From the NCBI GenBank assembly GCA_031308135.1, contig JAHLJT010000631.1, positions 190,854,955 to 190,918,954 on the forward strand: a stretch of DNA of 64,000 nt, given 5' to 3'. The DNA is from Acheta domesticus (Eukaryota > Arthropoda > Insecta > Orthoptera > Gryllidae). The number at the start of each line of letters is the position of its first letter. Within the stretch, counting starts at the first letter, position 1. Shown here in pieces: positions 1 through 11,238 of the stretch. A program made the position numbers and the translations under genes. The notes under the pieces were generated by a model. The model was given only the letters and a program-made list of their open reading frames with translations, searched no databases and was not told the origin of the DNA.

Positions 1-376
1 TTGTCATTCTTAACTCTTGTCGATTTCTTCATCTCACCCTTTCCACGATCTGCTACATTCGGGGTCTCTTCATCTTTCCGATGGGAAACCCAACCTGCTT
101 CTTCATATTTTGGCGCAAAACATGGCTTCCTTTATTGTAATACAGAATTATTTACAAACCATTTCCTTCTGAACCTATCTATTGTAAGCATATTATTGGA
201 GTTTTCTGGATCAAGTCTCGCAAAAGGATAAGCCACTTTTATTCTGGACGTGATGTGAAAAATAATGACAAATCAGAAGTTCATATATCAAGAATTATAT
301 TCTCTGATGTAAATCAAGGATGTTTGCAAACCATCGAGCTGAAGATATTTAAATAATACTTTATAAAATTGATGAT

Positions 377-433
377 AAAATAATAATAATAGTAATAATA
401 ATAGTAATAATAATAGTAATAATAATAGTAATT

Positions 434-470
<37 letters not shown>
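377..470. repeat. AAT/AATAGT microsatellite
   Basis: Trinucleotide repeat whose first half is a higher-order unit, AATAATAGT, repeated about five times. It then becomes pure (AAT)n. The leucine-rich minus-strand frame across it is only a translation of the repeat. Confidence 0.95.
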
Positions 471-1639
471 ACAGATACGAAACATTAAAATTTAGTTTTA
501 AGAAAGATTCCGAAGAACACCATTCTTTTGCAATTGTTATTTCTGAGTAGTAACATTGTATCCACGCTTTTGTGAGAAAAATAAAATGAGATAAAACAAT
601 TTGGTTTTTGTATCATAGATAAGATATTTGATAGATGCACGTTATACTTTTCAAGTTTTAATTGATGAACTTGTAATTAAAATCTAAATTAATAAGGTCC
701 TTCTCATTTCTGAAAATATCAGAGAGATACTCTAAATGAAAAATATTCCTCGTGTAGTATTATAGAAGTTCCGAGTCAATCGCCGTGACTTGTAATTAAT
801 TGTATCTATACTATCATAATGTTTACGTAGTCTTTTATACGTTGTGATAGTATTATTGGTAATCAAACTATTCTCAATATTGATACTTTCAAGATTTTTT
901 TCTCGCAAGTAGATGATCTACTCCCATCGCAATTTATTAATATAAATAATTGTGGCAAACCGCTCTTAAATGATGTACGGATAAGTATCATTATTTTGTG
1001 TTGGAATTGCTATACTACTTTTATTGGATAAAAAGATGTATTGTGGGAATTTCTCAAATAGACAGAGTTGTGATTGAGAATTGAGAGAATTGTGAGTGAT
1101 TTGTTCCAATTTTTGACAGAGCAACTTGTTCTTGTCGATTAATTGAGGGATTTTTTACAAGGGCAAAGAAGTTAGTTTAATTTTTATGAAGTTTTCAGGA
1201 GTTTTCATTTTCCCATGTTTTGTGTCATTGTATGTTTGATTTACTCCTAATGTATTTCCAAATATCTTATTTCAGATGAATGTAATTAAGGTACATTTGT
1301 TAAAGCTCTATTAACTTCAATTTCAGCGAATTAATTACCAAATACTATATATTTACGAGTTAGTATCCATGCGTTTTACTCCAATTTAGATTTATTAAAA
1401 TGTATTTCATAAATATGGTTTAAGAATTCGTATGTTTTTATATTTTTGTTGAAGTCATCCAAAATATATCATAAATTAGTAAATATAACGTGATTTTTTA
1501 TATTAATGGAATTATAAGATATACGTTTATTACAGATAGAGGTTAATAGTTTTATAAGATCTATGGCCATAAAATTAATATAAAATATTTTTTCATTATT
1601 GTGTTATATATTTTTTTTCAATTCCCATCCTATTTGAGT
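471..1639. other. AT-rich intergenic DNA, nothing recognised
   Basis: AT-rich sequence without a convincing open frame, inverted repeat or known element. The first 376 bases of the window are similar; the 76-codon frame at 1-231 matches nothing I recognise. Confidence 0.6.
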
Positions 1640-2055
1640 GGAGACTACGTGACGAGCGAACGTATTCCAAAGGCCGCATTTGGGTGACCCACATCCGCAG
1701 CGACAGACGGGAAGCGAAGCATTTTCCTGAGGCGCGGAATCCATCTCGACGGGTGTCGAAGACGCTGGAATTTTCGCATCAACGCGAGGCGGAGCCCCGC
1801 CACGCCCACCTCGTCACCCCTTCCCATCCCCCCCCCCACCACCCCCGCCGTCGATGCCCTGGATCGATCGCGTCTCGGACGCCCGACGTCTTTTACGTCG
1901 CGCAACCATTCGCAACCACAGCCTCCTCGCGGGAGAAAGGCCCCACGCAGGCCAAGGCTCCCTCGTTTTGGAGCTTCTTTCCGCTTGAAAGTGGCATTGT
2001 TGCGATCCTTTGTCGATTTTCTTTCGCTGTGCATTGGATGAATTGATTTTTCATT
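1640..2055. promoter_or_regulatory. Isolated CpG-rich island
   Basis: About 415 bases of sharply higher GC and CpG content inside very AT-rich flanks. It contains a C run with CCACC repeats near 1828-1845 and TGACGTC-like motifs (GACGTC at 1884, TACGTCGC just after). Overlapping frames are open on both strands (1684-2046 plus, 1645-2034 minus), which is typical of GC-rich DNA lacking stop codons rather than of a gene. It could be a promoter or unmethylated regulatory island, or an exon fragment. No splice signal fixes a direction. Confidence 0.4.
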
Positions 2056-2204
2056 GCGGGCAAAAGTGTATGCAATCGATAAGATTATAATGAGACTCTC
2101 GAGCGACTAATAATGTGGTTGATACGGGAGATGCGAATATGAAAAAAAAAATCGAAATAAAAAACGAGAAGATTCTTTGTAATTCTGGCACTTACTTTCT
2201 TTAA

Positions 2205-2642
2205 CGAAACGCTATTAGTCTCGGAAATGTGGGTAACATTCACGTTGTAGCATTAAATACAAGTTATTCAAGCAATTATCGCTTTTTATCTTTTTCTTTC
2301 TTGCTTTCTACCCCTCATAGCGTTTCACTGTTTGTGCTCGTGTTTGTTTTGATTCGTCTTGTATCTTTTGGTCTCTGACTTATTATGGTCATTATGACTC
2401 TACAAAATCAGTAAAAAGATCCTTTCACATGTCAGTAGCATGTTTAGAGGTTTCTTTTAAGTTTCGCCCCACATGCTATTAGCTCATAATGTAATTGTTC
2501 ATACTCTTGAAAGACAAATTTTTGTCAAACAAGGATAAATAAATACTTTTAAAAATATTTTTCTTTCCTTCTTTCTACCACTGATTGCGTTTCACTATTT
2601 GTGCTCGTGTTTATGTTTTGATTCGTCCTGTATCTTTTGCCT
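2205..2642. repeat. Degenerate ~267-bp tandem duplication
   Basis: Two copies of one segment lie about 267 bases apart. The clearest part is 2290-2372 against 2558-2642, both reading TTTCACT(G/A)TTTGTGCTCGTG then TTTTGATTCGTC(T/C)TGTATC. Divergence is moderate (roughly 15% by eye) and the spacers between the best blocks have drifted further. Confidence 0.75.
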
Positions 2643-3347
2643 AAAAAACTCAGTTCTCCCTCCGTTGTTTATATTCTTTCAGTTTCTACCTCTTGGATTT
2701 ATTATATCCTTTGTGTTATCTTCAAGCAGTAGTTCTAATTTTCTTTCATTGACTTGATGTTTCACATTTTCTTCTCAAGATTACATTGTTTTTCTGAAAG
2801 TTTGTTATTAAAAAACTGTAAAAAATTAAAATTCTTCTGTAGAATGTGGCCAAATTAATATTACGAACCACATTAAGCTTTACAAGGGTATCTTTCTTAC
2901 ATTAATAACTGTTTTAACTCATGATACAGAACATTACAAATAGACCTGTCTCCAGAACCACATTCCGGCTATCTTTCTAGAGGCTGACATACTACAGTAT
3001 CTAACATTCTGTATCTGAAACGTGTGTGCTTTGAAATTCAGAGTAAACTTATACTCAATGTCTGAAAACATAATATAACAACTCAATATATATTTTTTTA
3101 ATCATTTGTAGAAATTAAAATTTGAGAAACATTTCTTCGCATCTTCTTGAATAAAATTACCAAAATTTTCAGTTTCTTTTGGCGAGTTCTTGTTTTTCGG
3201 CAGATGGTTATTATTAACTTCATTTTTTCTTCACACCCAATTATATTTCACATTATTCATATTATAATTAATTTCACTCTCAATTATATTCACATTATAA
3301 TTAAGTTCACACCCAATCTTTTCTAAGGCACCTTTTTTTCCATTGAC

Positions 3348-3349
<2 letters not shown>
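2643..3349. other. AT-rich DNA with short local repeat
   Basis: At 3230-3312 the phrase CACACCCAATTATATTCACA / CATATTATAATTAA recurs two to three times as a small degenerate tandem repeat. Nothing else is recognisable. Confidence 0.5.

Positions 3350-3389
<40 letters not shown>
3350..3389. repeat. (ATT)n microsatellite
   Basis: About 13 uninterrupted ATT units. It may be the tail of a lost LINE like the one at 22051-22108, but no coding remnant is visible next to it. Confidence 0.95.
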
Positions 3390-6300
3390 GTACCTACTAA
3401 TAATTTAAGTTGTGACTTATTACGAATAGATCTGAAGGAAATTGACAAAATAATGGGAAGGAAAAGTTGAATATTCATGTTAAACATAAGAAGGGAAAAA
3501 ATGTAAATCTGCAAGTTTGATACAAAAAGTCTAGATAATCTCTTTCGACGACAAATCAGAAATAGTTATGATAACCACGTATTCTAAATTTTGCACTCGC
3601 TAACAGTAAATTTGTTAAACGCAGATGTTCTTCTGGTTGATGTATTTTTCGTATTGAAATGAACCAAAATATCTTCTTCTCTGATGTATTCAATCGAAGT
3701 TATGAAAAACTTGTGTATTAAAGTTAATCTTACTGAAAGATCACGCCATATTGTACCGAAGGATCGAGGTAAACTTTTTGCTTATATTTCTTCAACAATG
3801 CATTTAATAGAAAAAGTTTCATACAAGAGTGATTAAGTTTCAAAAGACCTTTAACTTTTGTCATTAAAGTCTTTCTACCGAGAGGCATTCTGGAGACATA
3901 TTTTAAAAATATGTTCTTGAAGTATATTAAAGGTCAGCACGTGGATTCAAACTAAATATATTACTGTTACATATTTAGTGCAAATAATGTGTGCATTTAC
4001 CTTTACACTGCGAATAATCGAAACCATTACTGTTGTTAGAACCGCTATTGCAATTTAAGACAAAAATGTGTTAGAAATTTAAAAACATATGCCGTTCTAT
4101 ATAACTTTTACTTTAAACTTTAAAAATATATGCCACTATTCTATTTAATATTCTGCCGTAAGCCGCCATCTAAGTTGAGGTTTTTGTGGGTTTACTCAAT
4201 CGCTTAAAGCGTATGTGGGGATGTCCCTTGTTTGGCACTCCCAGTTGTAAATGAATGGTTTATTTCAGAAACAACATACGAGTAAGTCAGGTTTTTTTGA
4301 CATTTTGACTTTTTAGTGCAATCATATTCTCTGCATATATGTGCTTCGTTTCAGACAGATATAACGTATGTCATGCATTTCTAGAGGTAGTTTTTGAAGA
4401 GCACGTAAATGGGAATTAATGCAGATACAACATAAGCCAGCGACTTGTGATCTTTCTGCATTAAAGCGCGAGAAGCTGATTCTCTTTGGAGTTCAAACAG
4501 CTGATCGATTTTAAGTTTACAGGACGGTGTAATTGCAGTGTGCATTGACGCAAAATTTGAACCTTCTTATAATACCAGTCCAAGACACATTCTACTTGCG
4601 CCGACAGTAAATACTTTATGTCCATTAACTGAAGGATGACTCTGAAACATTCATGCAACATGAAGGAATGGAGCCTATAGAGCTTAGTGAGATGACGAAA
4701 TTTATTATGCTAAGTACCTCAATGTCCAACTTCGAAAACATCCAAATGTCTTCGTACGGCTGTGCAGATCAAAATGAAAATCACATAGTATGGAGGGTCA
4801 TAACTGTCCTTGTTTCTATAAAGAAATAAAAGCATTGAACATTCTCCAAATCGAGGACATTCCTTTCTCCTGTGTGATTGAGATTTTGCTATTTTTAAGA
4901 GCAAATTAAGGCATTAATTGCGATCGCATTTACTGCTTTAAAGTATTATGTGGAATTAATAGTGATCTCAAATCAAAATCCAGTTTCATTATCCCTTACT
5001 GATCTGATATAATTTATAGAAAAATGTTGCTGACCACAATATTACAAAAGTAACTATACATCTATTAGGACTTCAGGAAAAGGAGCCCAGATATTACAGA
5101 AAAAAATGTTCCAGATCAGCAAATGTATTTTCTTACACCATTTAATCAAAAAAGGTGGTGTGGTAATTACAAGAGACTTTATTGAGAAGCTGATGTGTCG
5201 TTTGTTTCGTATTAAAGTGGTAATCACATCATTTTGCCTAGCAACTCAGCAAAGCCCGAGGGACGTATTCCCACAAAACAATTAGTGGCGCTGCAATAGC
5301 ACATATTTTCTCACATTAATTCTAAGTTTGCAATTGTCGAAAATTCGGGGAGTTCATCGAAAAAGAGACACGTGCCAATCTTTTAAACATTTCTTTTATC
5401 CGTGCAAAAAATTGAAGAACAAATTTGGAGGCGTTTTGGAGAAAATATTCTTTTTCTAATTTGCATTAATTTCAAGCCTAGATCAAGCGAAAACTACTCC
5501 ATCTTTTCTTTAGAAAACTGTACATGACCTTTGGAGCCATTTTGTGAAATGCTTTTGACGATATATGTAAAGGATTCTCAAAAATCAAAATGTAGTCAGA
5601 ATTCAAGTTTTGTGTGGACTTGATGCCGAAATAGTAGTCGCAGGAAGTTTTTTCTTTCTTAGCTTCTTAGAAGCTTCTTATTTATTTGTAAACAACGATC
5701 ACACAGTAGTTCCACAGTGAATCACACAGTGAATCCAATTCCAGCCGTTAACCTTAAAGGGTCAGTTGAAATTTCGGAGCTGTCTGGCAGACCGCACATC
5801 GCCAATAGTAGAACTTTTCTCGCCACAGCAAAGATATGTGAACGTGCTGGCTGAATGATCTAGAATTATGTTTCTCGAGAATCCTACTTTCGATGATACT
5901 GTTAGTCAATCGATAATGAAAATCACTAGTGGTTTCGACAGTGATGTAAACACGTTACGGATAACGAAGAGGAAGTGAATAAAGAACGAGATGATGAAGT
6001 AGAAGGAAAAAAGAAATATTAAAAATAGGCGACAGAGGAGAAAGAAAAAAAGAGGAAGCGAGATGAATACAATAGTTTTGACAAGAGATGGATACTTCTA
6101 AGGAACAACCCGACGCAAATATTTCTACATCTCAAAAAACAGTTGTATGACAATTGAAAATTTCTGACCGAGGATAGTTTTTGGGAAACAATACAATTTC
6201 GAATTTATATACTTTTTTTCATGAATTAAATACTTTTCAAATCCTTTCTATGCGTACTTACATTATTAATCGTAAACAATCATTGAACAAATGGTAATTA

Positions 6301-7119
6301 GTAATTTACTCGACGAGTAATACATGTATTATATTTTCTTTAAACATTAATGATAAACCCTTTTATTTCTTCTTTATTATATCACTGTTAAATGAAAAAA
6401 AGGGTCCACATGAAATACCGAAAATCTGTCTAAACTTCACAATCTCACAGATTGCACGTTACCGGTAACAGAAGGTGGAAGGCACGTCACCAGTTAAGGG
6501 TTCAATAATTATATTGGACTAAATATGAAATAATTATAATGGGTTTGTGTATATTGTTAAGTAATATGTAAATTCAAAAAAAACATAAATGGTGTAATTT
6601 AATAGTAAAAGAATAAAAGTCAACAAGGGAATTTAATTATTTTATTGGAATTAGTGAATTTAATGCACCTTGATAGACTGTTAAATGAAATGTTAGAATT
6701 GTAAATGATCTCTTCCAAAAAGGCAATTTACAAATGTTCAAATGTTACGAGTACTTTCATTATCTGGCTTGGTTTAATTTGCACTTACCATTGTGACAAC
6801 TTACACTCTGCGAATGTCACTCTCGGAAGAAGAAAAATGATTTATCTATTAATCATTTTTACAGAATGTACTGGCTATCATTTCGCTCTTCAAAATTATA
6901 CATTTATAAAAATTGTCATGCATTGAACCTGATCTAATATGCTTTGTTTGATATTTTCTGGAATTGACTAATATATTGGTTATTTATTACGATTAATATT
7001 CACAAAAACTGCCATGTTATAATTAAGGGAATAACAGTAATCAGTAAGCTATATTTCACAGTGGACTAGTGCTAGTGTCAGTAACGACCCATCATATATT
7101 CCCCACAACGCATTTATCA
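3390..7119. other. AT-rich intergenic DNA, few landmarks
   Basis: No credible gene. Two landmarks can be seen: a short moderately GC stretch at 4155-4240 that looks like an old dispersed-repeat fragment, and a purine-rich run at 5985-6095. The small frames at 4461-4661 (minus), 4719-4904 (minus) and 6705-6926 (plus) show no recognisable motif. Confidence 0.5.
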
Positions 7120-7320
7120 ATTTAAGCCGCGTTCTAGATGACGTGGAGAGGCGCGACGTGCGTCCATCGGCTTCAATGCATCGGCGCGGGCGCAGCGTCG
7201 CGTCAGGAAGCCACAGGGGAATAAATGTCAGCGGCGCGCGGCGGCCCAGGCCAGCGGAAGAACGCCGTAATTAAAGCAATGGGGAAAGCGTCAAGGCGGC
7301 CGCGCGCCCAAAGAGACGTT
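7120..7320. promoter_or_regulatory. CpG-rich segment before the GA tract
   Basis: Locally dense CpG (CGCGACGTGCG, GGCGCGGGCGCAGCGTCGCG, CGGCGCGCGGCGG) in otherwise AT-rich DNA. It directly precedes the GA/CT tract and a consensus splice donor at 8040/8041, so it could be a promoter and the start of a non-coding first exon on the plus strand. No TATA box or start site can be assigned. Confidence 0.35.
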
Positions 7321-7321
7321 T

Positions 7322-7322
7322 G

Positions 7323-7353
<31 letters not shown>

Positions 7354-7685
7354 AGGGAGAGTTGGAGAGACAGACGTCGAGAGACAGAGAGAGTCAAGGA
7401 TAAAGAATCAGAGAGCGACAGAGAGTGTGTGAGTGAGAGACATAAAGAGAGAGACACAGGGAGAAGCAGAGAGTCAGAGAGAGAGAGAGAAAATCGGAGA
7501 GACAGACATCGAGAGACAGAGAGAGAAAATCGGAGAGACAGACATCGAGAGACAGAGAGAGAGAGAGAGTCAAAGATAAAGAAAAATCAGAGAGTGACAG
7601 AGAGTGTGTGAGTGAGAGACAAAGAGAGAGACACAGGGAGAAGCAGAGAGTCAGAGAGAGAGAGAGAGGGGAGAGGGAGAGAGAT
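7322..7685. repeat. GA-rich tract with 177-bp duplication
   Basis: Almost pure purine tract of GAGA with CAGAGAG interruptions. Inside it, a 177-bp segment is tandemly duplicated: landmarks GTCAAGGA at 7392, GAGTGTGTGAGTGAG at 7423 and CAGGGAGAAGCAG at 7457 recur 177 bases later. A further 36-bp unit, AATCGGAGAGACAGACATCG plus flank, is repeated twice (about 7491-7562). The 128-codon Arg/Glu-rich plus frame across it is a repeat translation, not a gene. Confidence 0.92.
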
Positions 7686-7689
7686 CGTG

Positions 7690-8040
7690 CGCTGTCCGCT
7701 TCCTACGTTATCCACCCGTTTCTTTCCTCCTGTCCTCACCTTCTTCAATCATCCTCTTACTGATCCATGATTCCTACTCTCTCTTTGCCCTTATCTTTTG
7801 TATTTTTTCTCCATCTTTTCTCTTTCTTCCCAATCTCTCCTCTTTCCCTACTCCTCTCTTCTCTTCTTTTTCCTTCCTCATCTCTCTTGTATCCTCTCTT
7901 TTACTCCAAATCCTTCATTGCCTTGCTTTCTTCCCCTCCTTCCGTCTTCAACCTCACAGTATTCTTTCTCATTTCCTCCTCCCTTCTCATCTCTTCTACC
8001 TCCACTGTCCATTCTTCTCCGCTCTCTTCCCTAACACCAG
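7690..8040. repeat. CT-rich pyrimidine tract
   Basis: About 350 bases of almost pure pyrimidine (CTCTCTTTTCCTTCCTC type), directly following the GA tract. The purine-to-pyrimidine switch at about 7690 makes the two halves partly self-complementary. Open frames here (7767-8093, 7798-8034) are Ser/Leu/Pro low complexity. Confidence 0.85.
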
Positions 8041-8046
8041 GTAAGT
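8036..8046 (+). promoter_or_regulatory. Consensus 5' splice site
   Basis: CACCAG|GTAAGTGC is an excellent match to the metazoan donor consensus, with the exon ending at 8040. It sits exactly where the pyrimidine tract ends. If used, it would end a non-coding exon that began in or after the CpG segment at 7120-7320. A consensus donor alone is weak evidence, and no acceptor is assigned. Confidence 0.35.
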
Positions 8047-8577
8047 GCAAGGCAAGGATTTCTTTGCGTTTTCATACTATCGCTCATGTCTAATTTCACT
8101 CTAGCTAGCGCACTTACTGTCGGTTCGACTCAGGGGAGCAATTCATAACCCGGCGCCTACTGTTCTAGGATTTCGCCACTGGACTGTGGCGCAGATATCC
8201 CGGTGTCTTCCTATGGAATTTGTAAATTCCTAGCGAGATCCTTTGCAGAGCTACTTGGAAGGCTTCTATTTCTTTCATCTTTTATTTCCACCCATGCTCC
8301 ATCATCGTATTCAATACCCACATTGCTTGCTATTAAGTTATCAGTACATCCCATTATTGAAACTTCCGCTTTCACTATGATACACAGACATACTTACAGG
8401 CTGCCAGGAATTCCACTTCAATGTCCAATGTGAGATAGAAATAGTGTTCTGCTTAGTGCTATGAACATTGAATGAATGGACCGGTGAAAAGTAATTTCGC
8501 TAATATACTAGCTGAAAATGTAAGATAGATCAGTAGGGCAGTAAAGATGGAATGTTGATCGCGAAATCTTTCGTACA

Positions 8578-8670
8578 AAACACACACACACACACATATC
8601 TATACACATATGTCGCATGTATGTGTATATACACATATGTGTACATACACATATATACACACATATTTAT
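8578..8670. repeat. CA / ACATATGT microsatellite
   Basis: (CA)9 or so followed by alternating CACATATGTGTA / TATACACATATG units that are themselves palindromic. Confidence 0.92.
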
Positions 8671-9312
8671 ATTGTGTGTTAGTCTGCGAATGCAACCATT
8701 ATAAGACGCTAGTAGATTTGAATATGGGCACTGAGGTCACAATCTTACTCTCAGTACAGAGGCATGCAATACAGTTCCAAGGCCCACTATTCCTAAGGTG
8801 AGAAGCGAGCACTAACGTTACAAATTGAACATTGCGCTCACTGCCATACTGTAGGCAAATACTGGCGCACTCATATAACACTGTGTATCTTAACGCTATT
8901 CTCACAGGATATTACGGACTCAAAACTTCGCTAATAACATTGTAAATGTTCCTATTAACTACGATTAATAAATTACGAAGAATGTAAACGTATCTTAAGA
9001 AAAAGGTAATTGGAAATAGCTCGTGTTGTTTGACTTGCAATTGGTGCCCTTTCAATACATATCCAATAAATGTTATATTATTATTTTTGTGCTGGTGAAA
9101 TTATAATTCTCAATATTTCTTAAGATAAATGGAACACAAAAATAGCTTAAAAAAGAACAAACTAACAATAGAAGTTGGTTACAATTGTGTAGGTCACTTA
9201 AGCTACAAAATGCTTTTACGAAGCTACTGTCAGTTCTGTGCAAGCACACACATAAAAGTTGTAACAATAAAAAACATTTAAAACAATTAGTATTATTTCT
9301 AGTAATTGTTTT
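8671..9312. other. Intergenic DNA, nothing recognised
   Basis: No repeat with visible boundaries and no motif-bearing frame. The minus frames at 8699-8905 and 9073-9348 show no family resemblance. Confidence 0.5.
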
Positions 9313-9850
9313 GACTGATTGATTGATTAGTGATTCCGGGCGCGTCAACTGCTAAGGTTATTAGTCCCGTAAGGGTTGTGTGTGTTTTGGCTTAGGAAGT
9401 GGCGGTGATTTTCCCCCGCTGGATGGCGAGATCCGGCGCCGACCTACCGGTGGCTACGGGATTTCTGTAGCCAGGTATCTCCCACCAGCGAAGCACCGCC
9501 CCACCCGGGATAAGTTCTAAGTCCCCGACCTTTCTCCTGTGAAGTGCGTCAGTGTGCATGTAAGTCAGGGGTGAGGATAGGACAAGGAAGAGGTACGAAA
9601 GATTGCGAGCGGTCCGTGGCCGGTTTGTTAGGGTAGTGCTCCGGCATTTGCTTGTTTGTTAGGGTATTGTTCAGAGAAACCACTGAAAACTACCGACCAG
9701 AGCTGCTGGCCGCTACAATTCTCCTCTGGACAGCGACAGAACTCGGTCTAGCAAGTGTCGAAAATCCTGCCACCGACGGGCCTCGAACCTCGTACCTTAC
9801 GGTTAAAGACACTACAGTGACATCAGTTGATGCCCAGTGGTGCCCAATCT
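9313..9850 (-). mobile_element. SINE-A copy 1 (near full length)
   Basis: Best copy of a dispersed family seen six times in this window. On the minus strand it begins with a tRNA-like head: an A-box-like stretch TGGGCATCAACTGATG near 9825-9845 and a B-box-like GGTTCGAGG at 9781-9790. A body follows, with landmarks TTGCTAGACCGAG, CAGAGGAGAATTGTAG, AATGCCGGAGCA, CCTAACAAA, GGCCACGGACCG, CTTCCTTGTC, GTCGGCGCCGGAT, CCATCCAGCGGGGG, TTACGGGACTAATAA and GTTGACGCGCCCGGAATCAC. It ends in a (TCAA)n-type tail, seen on plus as TGATTGATTGATTAG at 9313-9330. Length is about 540 bp. The 86-codon plus frame at 9652-9912 is antisense to it and spurious. Being non-autonomous, it would need a LINE in trans. The partner could not be identified. 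Confidence 0.82.
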
Positions 9851-10763
9851 CTCATGGTCTCTTTCCAGTTAACAGACCAATTGCACAAATCAAACATATG
9901 ATTCCAAAATAAATTTCAATAAAGATATTTTTATCATTCTTGCATCGTTTTGTCGCCCTCCTTAGCTAATGGAGTTTCTTTTTGTGAGGGAGAGATTCAA
10001 ATTATTCTTTAAAGTGAAATTATTAAAGAAAAGCTTGGCGCACTAACAATTTAATTGTTAAGAATGCTGTGAAATAACCAAAACTCATTCAATCTCTCTT
10101 CCTATTTACAATAATGCGAACACGTTTTCAAATGAATAAAATACTGAGTAAGAAAATGTAAATATATTTTATAAACGCAGAGGGCAGGTATGCTAGGACC
10201 AAATAAAAGTAAATATTTCAATTCTAAAGATGAAAAATACTCATATGTTACTAAATGAAACATGTCTTGGTTGTATGTTTTTGAGAGTTTGGCCTTCAGG
10301 TCACAGAACTAAGAAGTTCTCATTATATATTTTTATTAATACATAAATAATACAGTCTGTATGCAAGACAAAAGCACTGCAAAGTAATAATTTCCATGGG
10401 AAACACCCCCAGTTCTTCCCTACGGACCTATAACACGTCTGTCAGCACCTGCCAGGGAACATTGCCTACAATATGGCGCTGGGCGCAGCCGTCAATTTGT
10501 AACTCTATACTAGCGCTACTTGTGTATCTAGTAAATACTATCCAATATCTTTGTAGAGTTCACAGTTTATAAATAGCAACACTCGATTAGAAAACAATGC
10601 GAATAATTTATTATATACTTACACGATGACCGACTATTACAGAAATAATTTAAGATGACAAAAACACTTGTCCAATTGTCATGTGTGCCTTGAACTGTGC
10701 TTCAAATTTTTGAATCAATAAATTATTACGTGGGCAGCGGCACATATGTGCATCACTGGGAAA
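9851..10763. other. Intergenic DNA, nothing recognised
   Basis: AT-rich, with a moderately GC patch at 10395-10500. No gene, tRNA or terminal repeats are visible. Confidence 0.5.
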
Positions 10764-11238
10764 CAGGGTTGCCAGATGTGTCGCGAGCTCTTTTCCCAAC
10801 ACTACTACAAAGTTTCCCCAAATAACCTCTCCAAACAAAATTTCCCAACTTTGAAACGAAAAATATTCTCCAAATTATGGGCAAATGGCATTATCTGTTC
10901 CTCGAGATTCCATTGGCTATCGTCTTAAATTCCAACAAATCATATCAACCAATCATCGTCCTTTGAGCTGTTAGAAACTCTATTCTATCTTCGTTTTCCT
11001 CATGTTATTCTTTCTCTATGCCTGTCTTTTATTTCTCTTTTTGATACATATAAATGAGAGAGAATAACATCTGTTGTTTCTTTTTTATTTATAATAAATG
11101 ACAGATTAATATTTGTATCTCAACTCCGAATGAAAATAATTTCCCCAAAGATTCCCCGCCCATTCATGGGTGCCATTTTTTCCCATAGCGAAAAAAATCC
11201 CCATTTCAGGGACAAAATTTCCGAATTTGGCAACGCTG
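10764..11238. mobile_element. hAT-like non-autonomous transposon
   Basis: Terminal inverted repeats CAGGGTTGCCAGAT (left) and CAGCGTTGCCAAAT (right end read on minus), 12 of 14 identical, bound a 475-bp element. Flanking 8-mers CTGGGAAA and CTGAGAGT match at 5 positions and may be a decayed 8-bp target duplication, as expected for hAT. The interior is rich in TTTCCCC / GGGGAAA motifs in opposite orientation near the two ends (10800-10830 and 11140-11215). No transposase remains. Confidence 0.62.

Noticed and set aside
288..485. Leucine-rich 65-codon minus frame resembling a membrane protein
   Set aside because: Translation of the AAT microsatellite.
5740..6520. Possible piggyBac-like element (TTAA-flanked ends near 5748 and 6495, acidic stretch between)
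   Set aside because: The two ends do not match as inverted repeats and no transposase motif could be read.
7203..7611. Arg/Glu-rich plus frame and Ser/Leu-rich minus frame
   Set aside because: Direct translation of GAGA/CTCT repeats.
8110..8210. tRNA-like GGTTCGACTC and GTGGCGCAGATATCCCGG
   Set aside because: The B-box-like motif comes before the A-box-like motif on the same strand, so it cannot be a tRNA-derived promoter.
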